DNA of 64,000 nt from Stentor roeselii (Eukaryota > Ciliophora > Heterotrichea > Heterotrichida > Stentoridae). The first letter of the stretch is position 1. Every line of letters begins with the position of its first letter. Of the stretch, positions 20,070 through 29,574 are shown one piece after another. The DNA is taken from positions 26,610 through 90,609 of the forward strand of contig RSEH01000197.1 of the NCBI GenBank assembly GCA_006503475.1. The letters are read 5' to 3'. The translations under genes were made by a program, and so were the position numbers. The notes beneath the pieces are model-generated. The model did no database searches. It was not told the origin of the DNA and saw only the letters and a list, made by a program, of their open reading frames with translations.

Positions 20070-21497
20070 ATGCAAGACTGCGACTTTTCAATTCAGACCG
20101 ACCAAGGAGACTCCTTAACAACAATTCTACTAAAAAAAGAAAAAGAACTTCAAGACCTTTCAAAAATGCGCATCAGTCAATTACAAGACCAGCTGATCTT
20201 CAAAGAAAAAACGATTTACGACCTGGAATGTCAACTTCGCCGGCTTTCTGAAGACAACTGCTACAAATCCACACTAATATCTCAACGAAATTCTGAAATC
20301 TCAGACCTTGAAAGCCAGATTCTTCGTCTTACTCAAGAAGCTTCATCACATCTTCCAGTGATTTCGAATTTGAAATCTGAAAATTTGATACTTTCTGAAA
20401 AACTTGAAAGTTTAGAGATAATCAATGAGGATTTAAGAAATTCTCACTTAAGTTTAGCTGAAACTGATAAAAGACTACAGGAAGCTTTTTCTAATAACAA
20501 CAAGTTAAATTATGACCTTCAGATGGTTATTCAAAAGTTAAAGGAAACTGAAAGTTTTTATCAGGAAGCTTCGAATGAAATTCAGCAAAGGGTGGAAGAC
20601 TCGAGGTCTAAAGCTTTGTTGATTCAAAGTTTGAATAAGGATAAAGAAAAATTGGAAAATGAAGTTAAAGATTTGAGGAATAAGTTTAGTTTGACTAAGG
20701 AAAAATGTGAAAGGGAGTTGATGGAGGCTAAAGATAAGTTTTTGAATGAAATTCAAGAGGCTAAAGCACAAAAAGATGCCAGTTGTGAACAAGTTAATTT
20801 TGCTGCTATGGTTCAAAGTGATAAGTTTCAAAATCAGATTAAAGGGCTTTTGGATGATAATAAAAAACTTAACCAGCAGGTTGAACACTACCAAAATTTA
20901 ATACTTGATAAGGAAAAAAAGTACAATCAGGAAATTTATACGTTGAAAAAGAGTTTGAATGAAAAAGAAACGATTATTGAAGACCTTTATGCAAAAAATA
21001 GAGCTAAAGATATGGAAATCACCTCAATCAAAGACTTGGTCGATCACTGGAAAAACCTTGCATCTAATCGTGCTGAAGAGCTTTTCAAAACAAAACAAAT
21101 TCACCTAAGAACCGAAGAAAAAGCCGAGAACTACCTAAAAGAATTAGATTCAATAAAAACAAGTAATTTCGACGAGATGCAAAAACTTCAAAAAGAAATA
21201 GAAACCCTCCTAAAAGACAAAAGAATGAAATCCGAGGTCGAAGTCCAAGAAAACAGCAAAATAAGAAAATTAAGAGAAGAAGTTGACAATCTTCACCTTC
21301 TTCTCCAATCAAAAGAAATAGAGCCTTCAAGGAAACCCGACCAAATCGAAGCAAAAACAATGAAACCCTTTCACTACGAGGTAGAAAAAAGCCCTATAAT
21401 GAGAACATCGAGCAAAGACTCAGTTCCAAGAAGTCGAAACAAGATCTACCAAGTCAAATCAAATCTTCATCATCAGTTCTCAAATTTTAATATTTAA
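20070..21497 (+). CDS. Long coiled-coil protein
   Basis: 475 residues, almost entirely coiled coil from residue 20 to about 430 (for example KEKELQDLSKMRISQLQDQL and LRNKFSLTKEKCERELMEAK), then a short basic Ser-rich tail. Unknown family; golgin-, centrosome- or kinetodesma-type scaffolds look like this. I chose the ATG at 20070, just after TAATTATTATTA. The leader from 19870 is strongly pyrimidine/A-rich and holds another ATG in a different frame at 19880, with no GT to allow splicing into this frame. Confidence 0.7.
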   Translation: MQDCDFSIQTDQGDSLTTILLKKEKELQDLSKMRISQLQDQLIFKEKTIYDLECQLRRLSEDNCYKSTLISQRNSEISDLESQILRLTQEASSHLPVISNLKSENLILSEKLESLEIINEDLRNSHLSLAETDKRLQEAFSNNNKLNYDLQMVIQKLKETESFYQEASNEIQQRVEDSRSKALLIQSLNKDKEKLENEVKDLRNKFSLTKEKCERELMEAKDKFLNEIQEAKAQKDASCEQVNFAAMVQSDKFQNQIKGLLDDNKKLNQQVEHYQNLILDKEKKYNQEIYTLKKSLNEKETIIEDLYAKNRAKDMEITSIKDLVDHWKNLASNRAEELFKTKQIHLRTEEKAENYLKELDSIKTSNFDEMQKLQKEIETLLKDKRMKSEVEVQENSKIRKLREEVDNLHLLLQSKEIEPSRKPDQIEAKTMKPFHYEVEKSPIMRTSSKDSVPRSRNKIYQVKSNLHHQFSNFNI

Positions 21498-21637
21498 CAA
21501 AGTGATTTATTCAAAAAAAGTTTGGAAGAATCAAGCATTTGATTCGTTTTTTCAAGATCTCTGAATAGTTTTTTTGTGTTTTCAACTGTTTCACAGACAG
21601 AGCGGGCAAGTCCTTCAAGAGACCTTCTAAATAGTTT

Positions 21638-23640
21638 TTACTCGTTTTTAGCTTCTCGGCTTTGCTTTAGCTCTTCTTTGCCGACTACCATTCTGATTTT
21701 TTTACCTCCTAAAGATGCAAGGGTCTTAGAGAAGTAGTTTTTTCCTTTGTCTTCTGCTAGAGCTGCTGGACTGCGGCCTTTGTAGTCGAGTGGGTTGGCA
21801 TCGCCTCCTAGTTTTATGAGAAGTTCAGCCATGAGAAAGTCTCCATGTTTTGCAGCGTAGTGTAAAGGTGTTCTTTTTTTATAGTCAGTCCAGTTAATAG
21901 AAAGTCCCATTTCTACCAGTCTAGCCACTCTTCTCGATTTTCCATCTCTAACCGCATAGTGAATTGCATTTGCTCCTCTAATTACCCTTACTTATTGTCA
22001 ACTGAATCAAGCCTTCCCCCAGAGAGCATCAGCAGGTCAGCGATTTCAAAATTATCATAATTACAAGCCACTAAAAACGCATTAAGTCCTTTACTCTGCT
22101 TAATCCTTACATTTCGGACATCGATTCCAGGGTTTTTGGAGACAAGTAGTCTCGTCAAGTTCAAGTTTCCAGTTCGAGCAGCAAACATTAGAAGGCTTTC
22201 ATCTAGTTTTGAGTCAACTGCATTGATTTTCAGGCCTTCTTTTATGAGTTTTTTTATGTAAGATAAGGCAAAAGTAGGTCTTTGCGCCATTATCATTGTG
22301 ATGTCAATTTCGCAGTCTTCAATACGATTTTTTAACTTTTTTGTGCTGAGTCTTACGAGTTTGGCTTTTAGATCATTTTCTTTCTCAAGGGTGTTTAAGT
22401 CGTTAGAAAACTTCAAAAAGACTTCTTTTTTGTTTTTTATCATCATTTTTTCTAGTTCCTTCTGAGTTTTATGCAAAATTTCAGTCCTATCAAGTAAAAC
22501 CATGAGTTGTTTGACAAGTTTACAATCAAACATTTTATCACAAAGCAAATGAAACAACTTATTAAGCTGAGGACCTCTAGCAAGTGCAAAGTCTTTTTTC
22601 TTCAACTTGACAATCGGATAATTTTTACTCAGATTTTTAGTTTCTTCAAATGCCCTGATAAAAACCTCATTTTCATCAAGTGCATTATAACTAAAATCAA
22701 TTTTTTTAAAGTTTTTTCCATTCGAGTTTTCTCTTAAAATCGCCGAGTTTAGCACTTCCCATGCGCCTCGACTTGTGATTTTATTCAACGAAAAGTTGAG
22801 AGTATGAAGGTTTCCTGCGCTATTTGCAAGAAAACCAGAAAATTCCTTCAACCCTTCATCATTAAAAAAATTTCCTTCCAAGTCAACCATTTCAATCTGC
22901 GGGTTCATTTCAAGGATTTTTGACAAGACAGGAATAAAAGAATTCTCCAAGTTCATATATTCAAGATTCAAACTCACAGCAGGGCTCCCTGAAAATAAAA
23001 TCTTCAACAAATGCAGAAGTCGACAGGAAAGAATCGAGCAAAGGTCAAGTTTCTCTAAAATTTCTGACTTTTCATTTAAAATAATGCTGATATGTCGGTC
23101 TTTTGCCTCCAGTTCTCTTGAAAGATTTTCAATTTTTTTCTTACTGTTCGAGTTAAACCTATCGAAATCCTTTAAACGTTTTTCAAGAATTGAGATTTCT
23201 TCTGTTAAAGTCTCGATTTTGCTGTTTAGTCTCGATTTCATCTCTGAGTACTTCCCTTTCCAATGCGAGTTCGGAAGACACTCTTCGCGCTGAGTGGATT
23301 TTACGTAACCTTCGAAATTTTCACGTTCTTTTGCGAGGATTTTAGAGGTTTGCTCGAATTTTAAAGAAATGTGATGCTTTTCTTTGAGAAGGTTCTGGAT
23401 TTTTAAAGATTTTTCTTTTATGGTTTCTTCGAGACTGGATGATTTTTACTGTTTTACAAGGATTGAACATTTTTCGTGGTTTGAATAGGTTTTAGTGTGG
23501 TCTGGAAGCTCGTTGGTCTTTTTTCGGGTTGGAAGGTCGTCTTGCGATAGGTTCTGATTAAAAGGTACTAGAAACGGTTTTCCTATTGTGAAGCTTGTGA
23601 GACTTCTGGAATTTTTCTTCCTAAGAGTGGTAAAACTCAT
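21638..23640 (-). CDS. Leucine-rich/coiled-coil and ankyrin repeat protein
   Basis: Three exons, 657 residues. The first intron is 15 nt (23435-23449, GTAAAAATCATCCAG) and the second only 14 nt (21978-21991, GTAAGGGTAATTAG). The join at the second gives DSVDNK|GANAIHYAVRDGKS, a perfect ankyrin continuation. Order: a basic N-terminus, a coiled coil at about 70-185, a leucine-rich region near 195-270 (MVDLEGNFFNDEGLKEFSGF), a helical linker, and ankyrin repeats from about 440 to 620 (ESLLMFAARTGNLNLTRLLV; RTPLHYAAKHGDFLMAELLI; DYKGRSPAALAEDKG). Ankyrin and LRR units bind proteins; the partner is unknown. Fusion of the two is uncommon but not unique. Confidence 0.82.
21978..21991 (-). other. 14-nt intron
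   Basis: GTAAGGGTAATTAG on the minus strand. Removing 14 nt, not 15 or 16, restores the ankyrin frame (stop TAA to ...NKGANAIHY). The A six bases from the end and the preceding T match the 15-nt introns. A missing base in the GGG run of a 15-nt intron would look the same. Confidence 0.7.
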
Positions 23641-23761
23641 TATTTGTATTAGATTTTGAAATTTCTGGTTTTTTGGAATGATTAGCCTCTACTCAAATTT
23701 TATTAGAATTCATTATTAAGGATTGCATTCAATGAATCAAATCTGAAGTATTCTTTATAAT

Positions 23762-24196
23762 ATGAGTAATAAATCTGCTTTTAATTCAAGGGGAATCAGC
23801 AGTCCCCGAAGTCCTCAGAGTCGTGCTCCTGATATTAAAAAAGCTGTTCATATCAAAGTCCGACTTTCTGCCAAATCAGTTTCTGCTGATAGCTTAAAAC
23901 ATGTAAAAAGCAACCCTTTGGCTAATTTAAGTACTTACAACTCTCTTAGAATCCCGAATTTAGCTTCTTTAAGTGGAAAAAAGTTTTTAATCAATAACCC
24001 TGCACCTGGTGATTTCATTGAACCGACACATGACATGATCATACCTTCTATCTTTGAATATGCAAGTTTTTCTAAGCACTTAACGAACATCTCTATTCAT
24101 GTTGTGGACAAACCTCACCTTCGCAGGAGAAATACGACTGAAGGTAGGAAGGTCAAGGATTATTCTAAAGGACTTTGTGGTTATTTAAGAAACTAG
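23762..24196 (+). CDS. Hypothetical protein
   Basis: 144 residues, unknown. Ser/Pro-rich N-terminus (SSPRSPQSRAPD), basic C-terminus (KPHLRRRNTTEGRK). No recognisable domain or membrane segment. The ATG follows TTATAAT directly. Stop TAG. Confidence 0.55.
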   Translation: MSNKSAFNSRGISSPRSPQSRAPDIKKAVHIKVRLSAKSVSADSLKHVKSNPLANLSTYNSLRIPNLASLSGKKFLINNPAPGDFIEPTHDMIIPSIFEYASFSKHLTNISIHVVDKPHLRRRNTTEGRKVKDYSKGLCGYLRN

Positions 24197-24862
24197 TTAA
24201 AATAGAGGTTTTACTGTTGATGAATTTTTAGGATTTTTTTTAGAGTTGGATTAGATTGGATTTTAAAGGGTTTGTTTTGTTGATGATACTATTAAATTTA
24301 AAAATTTGAATAAGGTTGGGTTGTTGGAATAGATTTTTTTTTTTTATCTTTATTTGAAAAGTAGGCTGGTTGAAAGTTTTAAGGACTTTAAAATCTAATT
24401 GGGATTTTGGAATCTTGTTGGTGAGTTACAAGAGGATTCTTAGTAGGTGATTGGATAATTTTATGGTTTTATATTTTAAGATCTTGAGATATTATAGTTT
24501 TAGAGAATTTTACCAATGGCGAATGATGCTGATGGATGATTACTCTAAAGCATTCCATGTATTAGAGTAAACCATTTATTCAAAAAGAAACAATATTTAA
24601 CTCATTTCTTTAAGTAAACGATAAAACAACCTAACTAAAAAATAAATATTTTAAACCTAAAGATTCCAATTCTCACCCCAGACTTTAAACCCTTCAATCA
24701 AAATTCAAAAACTCCATCAAATCGATTTCACATCACAATTTAAAAACCTCAAAAATCCTAAAAAAACTAAAACCCAAAATCTTCCCATTCCCCCTCCCAA
24801 CCAAATCCATTTCACCAAAAAAAATCCAAAAATCCTTTCCTTTCTTCACTCCAATCTAAAAT
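24197..24862. other. Intergenic spacer with extreme strand skew
   Basis: No gene seen in 666 bp. In 24241-24300 the top strand has about 14 G to 1 C; in 24721-24780 it has about 1 G to 14 C. The switch is near the hairpin at 24540-24570. Confidence 0.65.
24540..24570. repeat. Perfect 9-bp inverted repeat
   Basis: TTACTCTAA (24540-24548) and TTAGAGTAA (24562-24570) with a 13-nt loop. It lies where the strand skew flips. It may be a protein site or a hairpin; no match known. Confidence 0.5.
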
Positions 24863-24955
24863 ATGTCAGTTAAATTCAGTTTTTTCGGAAAAAACAGTAA
24901 TTACTGGACAACCTTTAATAGCGTGAAAATTCCTAAAAACATTATAAAATGTTAA
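24863..24955 (+). other. Upstream reading frame overlapping the next start codon
   Basis: A 30-codon frame from ATG 24863 ending in TAA at 24953-24955, inside the ATGTTAA context of the downstream start at 24949. It could be a translated uORF or a chance frame. Its ATG has the usual AT-rich context. Confidence 0.35.
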
Positions 24956-25617
24956 ACTTCTCAAGCTTAAACTCAGGAAAAAACGAAGCCAGCGCCTCTC
25001 TACCCCGAGTTCAACTTTTAAACCCAGTCCTCGAGTACCAGATCTTCCAATACAACATGCAAACTTACCTTCAGTCCATCTCTTCAAACAGCCTTCGAAA
25101 ACTGTCTTCTTTCGACCTTTTGAAGTCAGATGTTCCGAAAGAGAAGAAACAAGAAAAGGAAAAAGATCTTTCAATTGACTTTTCAAATCTTCATAAACAA
25201 TTTGAATTAACTCTCAATACAAAATTTGAAAACCCTCTTTGCAAATGTAAATACTTTTCACTTAAGGTTTATTTGAGACCACTTCAGCAGTTTGTATTGC
25301 CAGCTAATGAAAAGGTTGAGTTGCAGGTCTTGGTTTATACTGAAGATGGAGCTTTGATTACGAAAAATATGAAAGGGAAGGATATTTTAAGGGGAAATTA
25401 TATTCAGAGTTTGAGTTATTTCGCAATGGAAGGTATTCATATCGCTTATTTCAGAATACAGATCACAGAAGTCTCTAGTCATTTTATCGGAAAAACTGTA
25501 AATATTAAGATAAAACCGAAAACTACTGAATTTTTGGATAATCTTGGATGGAGAATCAAATCATTTTATGTTAGAAATGTTACTATCAAAGCGAAGGATA
25601 ATAAAATCAAAATTTGA
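24949..25617 (+). CDS. Hypothetical protein with a probable beta-sandwich domain
   Basis: 222 residues, unknown. The N-terminal ~75 residues are Ser/Leu-rich; the rest reads as alternating beta strands (YFSLKVYLRPLQQFVLP, VELQVLVYTEDGALIT, AYFRIQITEVSSHF, VNIKIKP), as in an Ig- or immunoglobulin-like sandwich. No catalytic motif. An upstream frame from ATG 24863 is out of frame, and no 14-16 nt GT-AG intron joins the two. Stop TGA. Confidence 0.6.
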   Translation: MLNFSSLNSGKNEASASLPRVQLLNPVLEYQIFQYNMQTYLQSISSNSLRKLSSFDLLKSDVPKEKKQEKEKDLSIDFSNLHKQFELTLNTKFENPLCKCKYFSLKVYLRPLQQFVLPANEKVELQVLVYTEDGALITKNMKGKDILRGNYIQSLSYFAMEGIHIAYFRIQITEVSSHFIGKTVNIKIKPKTTEFLDNLGWRIKSFYVRNVTIKAKDNKIKI

Positions 25618-26380
25618 GGTTAATAATAATTAGTTTAAATATTCTGATTTGAAAATATATATGGAATAATTATTTTAGGAAGATAGAATTTTTAAATTTT
25701 TCGGTTAAGATATTTTGGAATTTTTAAGTTAACTCAATATATTTGATAATGGAACATGCAAAATTCTAATTCCTTTATGATATATGATAAGATTAGGTTT
25801 TGCGATTGTCAAAGGTTTATTTATTACTTAAACTAATAGATGGATAAATATATAAAGGATTTAATAAGAAATAATATTTCTTAACTTAATTGAAGTTATG
25901 ACCTTCTTAGAGCAAAATTTATGTCTTAATAAAATTAGTTCATGATTATTTTGAAATTTAGTTTAATTAGAGTTTCCTTCATTTAAAAATATTCAATTTG
26001 TTCTTTAAATGTCAAGAATAGAAGCCACACCTTGCTTTCATACTTATACAATAAACTATTTATAATACAATAAATCTATGTTTACTGCAAAACTTCAAGC
26101 ATAGAATATTTACAGAATAACAGATTTTCTTTTTTATCAGCTTTTTTAATCCACTTCTTTTGATATTTTTTGTGAAACTGTTACCATTTATAAAAATGGA
26201 CTCATCGATTTAAAATATCTAGACATAATTATTATAAAATTCTAAGTGAAAGTACATCAATACAAAATATCTTCTTAAACAAGGGCATCCTCATAAATTT
26301 TTAATACTAAAAGTTATAAAGAATATTTTACTTAAATAATTATCTAATTTTCAGAATCCCACTATAATAATTTTTTCTCA
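25618..26380. other. AT-rich spacer without visible genes
   Basis: 763 bp. Only short frames and homopolymers. It is part of the longest gene-free stretch of the window (1.36 kb). Confidence 0.6.
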
Positions 26381-26388
26381 TCTTATTT

Positions 26389-26534
26389 GGTATGGCTTGA
26401 CTTCCAGGATGAATTTCTAGTCATCGTGCAGATGACTTTACGCCCTTATACTCTGGAGGCCCTTCCAGTAAAAATATACCGGAGGGCAACCCTCAGAGAA
26501 AGGACAAAGGAAGATTTAAAAGTTGAATCTTCCT
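26389..26534. ncRNA. Candidate structured non-coding RNA, family unknown
   Basis: A GC-rich island within 1.36 kb of AT-rich DNA. Four simple hairpins in 120 nt: AGTCATC/GATGACT (26419-26425/26431-26437), CTGGA/TCCAG (26453-26457/26464-26468), GAGGG/CCCTC (26482-26486/26490-26494, 3-nt loop) and AGGAAGATT/AATCTTCCT (26508-26516/26526-26534). GCCCT (26442-26446) can also pair with AGGGC (26483-26487), competing with the third hairpin. There is no ORF. The strand is not determined, since stems read the same on both. It does not match tRNA, 5S rRNA, U1, U2, U4, U5, U6 or SRP RNA signatures that I know. No T-run terminator follows. Treat as a candidate. Confidence 0.42.
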
Positions 26535-26980
26535 CACCATTAATTACATTCTAACTCTAGCCAACCTTTTCCAAATCAACTCAAAAAACCCCTAATCCCT
26601 TACAAAAGAAAGAAAATCCAAGCTCTCCCTTTACCGATTTGATGGCTAAGAATCCCTTTAAGAAGCTCATCATTCAAAACTTTTCCATAAAACCCCTTGC
26701 CTAGCCTTAAGTCAAATTTCCAAGTCATTTCTTCAATCCTTACACCTTAGAATCCAGTCCAATTCAGTCATCACCAATTCATCCAAAGCCAAACATAAAA
26801 ACCTCAAACATAAATCCGATTCAATCAATCCTCAACCCGATCACTAAAATCCACTTAAAACTCTCTAAGAACTTCTAAACTACGAAGTTAATACTAACTT
26901 TCCGCACATCAGAACTATTCAATAAACCGATCAAAGATAAAGCATCTGAAGTATTCCAAATGAAACTAATTAACTAACCT
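26535..26980. other. C/A-rich spacer
   Basis: 446 bp with a C-rich, G-poor top strand and no frame worth reporting. It lies beyond the 3' end of the minus-strand Myb-like gene. Confidence 0.55.
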
Positions 26981-27364
26981 TCAAAGCCTTCGAATATACT
27001 GATCTTCATTGAAAGCAAGAATAGTCTGATGATCTATCCAGATCCAGTCATCAAGACCAGCAGACTCAAGTGTTAAATTATTCATTGTCTTTTCCTGAGA
27101 TACTTCAGGTTGTGAAAATCGAGAGTCTTTGATTCTTTCAAAAGAATCTAAAACTTTTGAGGAGAGAAACTCGTCATCTTCTTGATGTTTCTTCATTTCT
27201 TTCATCAGCCTATTATAAAATCTTACTCTCATCTTTTGGAAGTGGCTTCGGCATTGTCTGGGACTTCGGGTGCTGACAGCTCTTGCGACTTCTTTCCATT
27301 TTAATTTTGCTTTCATCGCCTGTATAAATTTGGCATGCTCTAAAGTACTCCATCTGCCTTTCAT
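26981..27364 (-). CDS. Single Myb/SANT-domain protein
   Basis: 127 residues. One Myb-like repeat at residues 2-46 (KGRWSTLEHAKFIQAM ... TRSPRQCRSHFQKM). The RSHFQK ending resembles the SHAQKYF class of single-repeat Myb factors. The remaining 80 residues are acidic, with Trp residues (DDWIWID) that might form an activation segment. No other domain. Stop TGA. DNA binding is inferred from the fold. Confidence 0.75.
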   Translation of the reverse strand: MKGRWSTLEHAKFIQAMKAKLKWKEVARAVSTRSPRQCRSHFQKMRVRFYNRLMKEMKKHQEDDEFLSSKVLDSFERIKDSRFSQPEVSQEKTMNNLTLESAGLDDWIWIDHQTILAFNEDQYIRRL

Positions 27365-28044
27365 ATTAATCTGGACTTAGAATCTACAGCCATTGAAGAA
27401 TTACTTTCTAGAGAGGGTATTTGTAGTTTTAGTGGATTATTGGCCATTCGTTTGGAGAATTTTTGAAAATTTTTGGATTTTTATGATTTTTTGGGCTGAT
27501 AATGAAGGATATTTGATCGGATTGTTTAAGCTAACTTCACGCTAGTTAAAAATAACTTCTTGGGAGGGATGTTTTGCTTGCAAAATTACTGTAAGACTTT
27601 TATCTTGACTGATAGTTGAACAATAAGACATAATATCAAAATTTTATAATTTGTTAAGTTTTAGTTTCTAGGATATTTCTTTTGAGATGATGACTTGGCT
27701 CATAATTTTCAATGCTGATGAGTGGGTATTTAAAGTTTTCGAATTGATTTGAATCAAAATCTTAAAAAATTCGCACTATTATATATACTTTTTATATTTT
27801 CTATCAATTTTTCATAAAACCTATAAAGATTTTTATAATTCCATCCCGATTCAAACACTTTTGTGAAATAAAAATTCCTTGTTCCTGATTTTGAAAGCTT
27901 TCTAAAAAAAAAATCCTAATTCGAACCTTTTATCTAAAATTTTATAATATTTCAATTTTAGATTTGAAATCAAGAAGAGAATCAAAATATGATGAAGTTT
28001 TCTTCTAATACCTCAAAGACTAGATGAATCATTTAAGCTAATTA
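27365..28044. other. Intergenic spacer
   Basis: 680 bp without a supported gene. The top strand is G/T-rich to about 27560, then AT-rich. It contains the promoter region of the minus-strand Myb-like gene and the 3' end of the coiled-coil gene. Confidence 0.55.
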
Positions 28045-29523
28045 TTAATTTTCTGAATTACTAAAATTATCACTTGAAGGGTTCCGACTATGTTGTACTG
28101 AAATATTATTCTTATCAAGTAAAGCTTTGTACTTCTGTATCTTCGCCGAGTAGATCACAATATTAGCTTCTAAATCAATAACTTTTTCATTAAGTTCAGT
28201 GCAGAGTGCTTCTAGTTTCAAACTTTTTTCATTACTTTCTTGCGAGTCACTATATGTCCTCAAGAGTTTTTCATAATCCTCATTTAATTTATTGAAGTCA
28301 TTTAATACTTTTTCATATTTCTCTAATGAAATTCCTTTTGTATTTAGTTTTGCTGTCTCTATTTCTTTAGACATGTTGTTTATAATCATTTCTTTCCTGT
28401 GCAAATCGCTTTGAAGTTCAAGTATTTTCAAGTCTTTAACTTTCCCTAATTCATCTAGTTTAGTAATCTCCTGGCGAAGATTTTCATTATTTTCATTATT
28501 TTTCATCATTTCTTTGATTTTTTTCTTCAAGTTACTGTATTTTTCTTGTAACTTATGCGATTTAGTTACTTTCACTCTCTTGTTCTTCATTTTTTTAATA
28601 AAAGAAAAGCTTTTTGAGAGTTTTTTCCTCAGTTCCTTGATTTTCGCCTTTTGCTCATCAATATTTTTCAAAGCAGAGATATTTTCTTTTTCCAGTTCAT
28701 AATTGATTTCATTGAGAAGTTTATTTTCAGTATTCAATTCATTTACTTTTTTAAAAACCTTCTCATTTTTTCCTCTTAATTCTTCAATTTTCACTGAATA
28801 GATTTTGATTTTTTCATCATTTTCCTGAGTCCTTTTTTCAACAACACGATTTAACCTTCCAAGTTCTTTCTTAAGTTCCAGAATTTCAGTCATTTTTTCC
28901 TTAATAACATTTTCGATTCTTTCCCTATCCTGATCTTGAACAGCTGTTGCCAAAGTTTTAACTTTTCTGATACGAAACTCGTTTTCCTTCAATTTATTCA
29001 AAATTCTGCCAAATCTATCATCACTTTCAAATAAAAACTTTCTTATGCTCAGGTCTAAGAAACTTTTAAACTTCGCTAAAGAAAGAGAATCAGGAGTGTT
29101 TATCTCTTCTAATTTGTTTTTTAACCTCAAGTTCTCCATTTCTAGGATTTTTCTGCTGTTTTTTTCGTTTTCTAAGGTCTTTCGGAGCAGGTCGCTCTTT
29201 GGCATGTCTGGCCCTGATTTTTTTAGCTCGAGGATTTCTTCTGTTTTTTCCAATAAAAGCTTTTCGAGGTTTGTGATTTCTTTTCGACTTGCCCAAAGTT
29301 CTTCTTTTAAGATGTTTGGGTCTGAGTGCTGCTGGTAGTCTTTAAGAGCTTTGTAGAAACGGGCTGAATTGCCGAAGATCTTTCCTTGGCTTGCGTCTTG
29401 AGATACTGAAGACGTGTATTCAGATGTTAAAAGCTGACTTGAAGTAAGTTCGGGTTTCATTTCAAACAATGAACTTGTATAAACAAATCGAGTGGGTTCC
29501 TTTAGCACTTTATCTCCACTCAT
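28045..29523 (-). CDS. Coiled-coil protein
   Basis: 492 residues. After an 80-residue Ser/Thr-rich leader (SSLFEMKPELTSSQLLTSEY), the protein is heptad-rich coiled coil to about residue 470 (for example KEELWASRKEITNLEKLLLE), ending in a short Ser/Asn tail. No motor or enzyme domain. It shares a 51-bp spacer with the divergent, larger coiled-coil gene, so the two may be co-regulated. Function unknown. Confidence 0.7.
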   Translation of the reverse strand: MSGDKVLKEPTRFVYTSSLFEMKPELTSSQLLTSEYTSSVSQDASQGKIFGNSARFYKALKDYQQHSDPNILKEELWASRKEITNLEKLLLEKTEEILELKKSGPDMPKSDLLRKTLENEKNSRKILEMENLRLKNKLEEINTPDSLSLAKFKSFLDLSIRKFLFESDDRFGRILNKLKENEFRIRKVKTLATAVQDQDRERIENVIKEKMTEILELKKELGRLNRVVEKRTQENDEKIKIYSVKIEELRGKNEKVFKKVNELNTENKLLNEINYELEKENISALKNIDEQKAKIKELRKKLSKSFSFIKKMKNKRVKVTKSHKLQEKYSNLKKKIKEMMKNNENNENLRQEITKLDELGKVKDLKILELQSDLHRKEMIINNMSKEIETAKLNTKGISLEKYEKVLNDFNKLNEDYEKLLRTYSDSQESNEKSLKLEALCTELNEKVIDLEANIVIYSAKIQKYKALLDKNNISVQHSRNPSSDNFSNSEN

Positions 29524-29574
29524 ATTACCTATTTATTCCACCTCTTAATCCAAATTCTTATATTTAAATAATTT
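29524..29574. promoter_or_regulatory. 51-bp shared spacer of two divergent coiled-coil genes
   Basis: Both start codons lie at the edges, so promoter and both 5' UTRs must fit here or extend into coding DNA. It is AT-rich with TTATATTTAAATAATTT on the right side. Confidence 0.55.

Noticed and set aside
19880-20251. 123-codon frame starting MARHSLDLAQ before the coiled-coil gene
   Set aside because: It overlaps the coiled-coil gene in another frame, is low in complexity, and no GT exists to splice it in. The leader looks untranslated. Kept as a weak alternative only.
24895-24919. 25-nt intron to join the 24863 frame to the 24949 gene
   Set aside because: Its length is outside the class seen here and it leaves the wrong frame.
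26405-26425. U3 snoRNA box A-like match (AGGATGAATTTCTAG)
   Set aside because: Box A is almost invariant in eukaryotes, and here it is interrupted by changes. No other U3 boxes follow in order.
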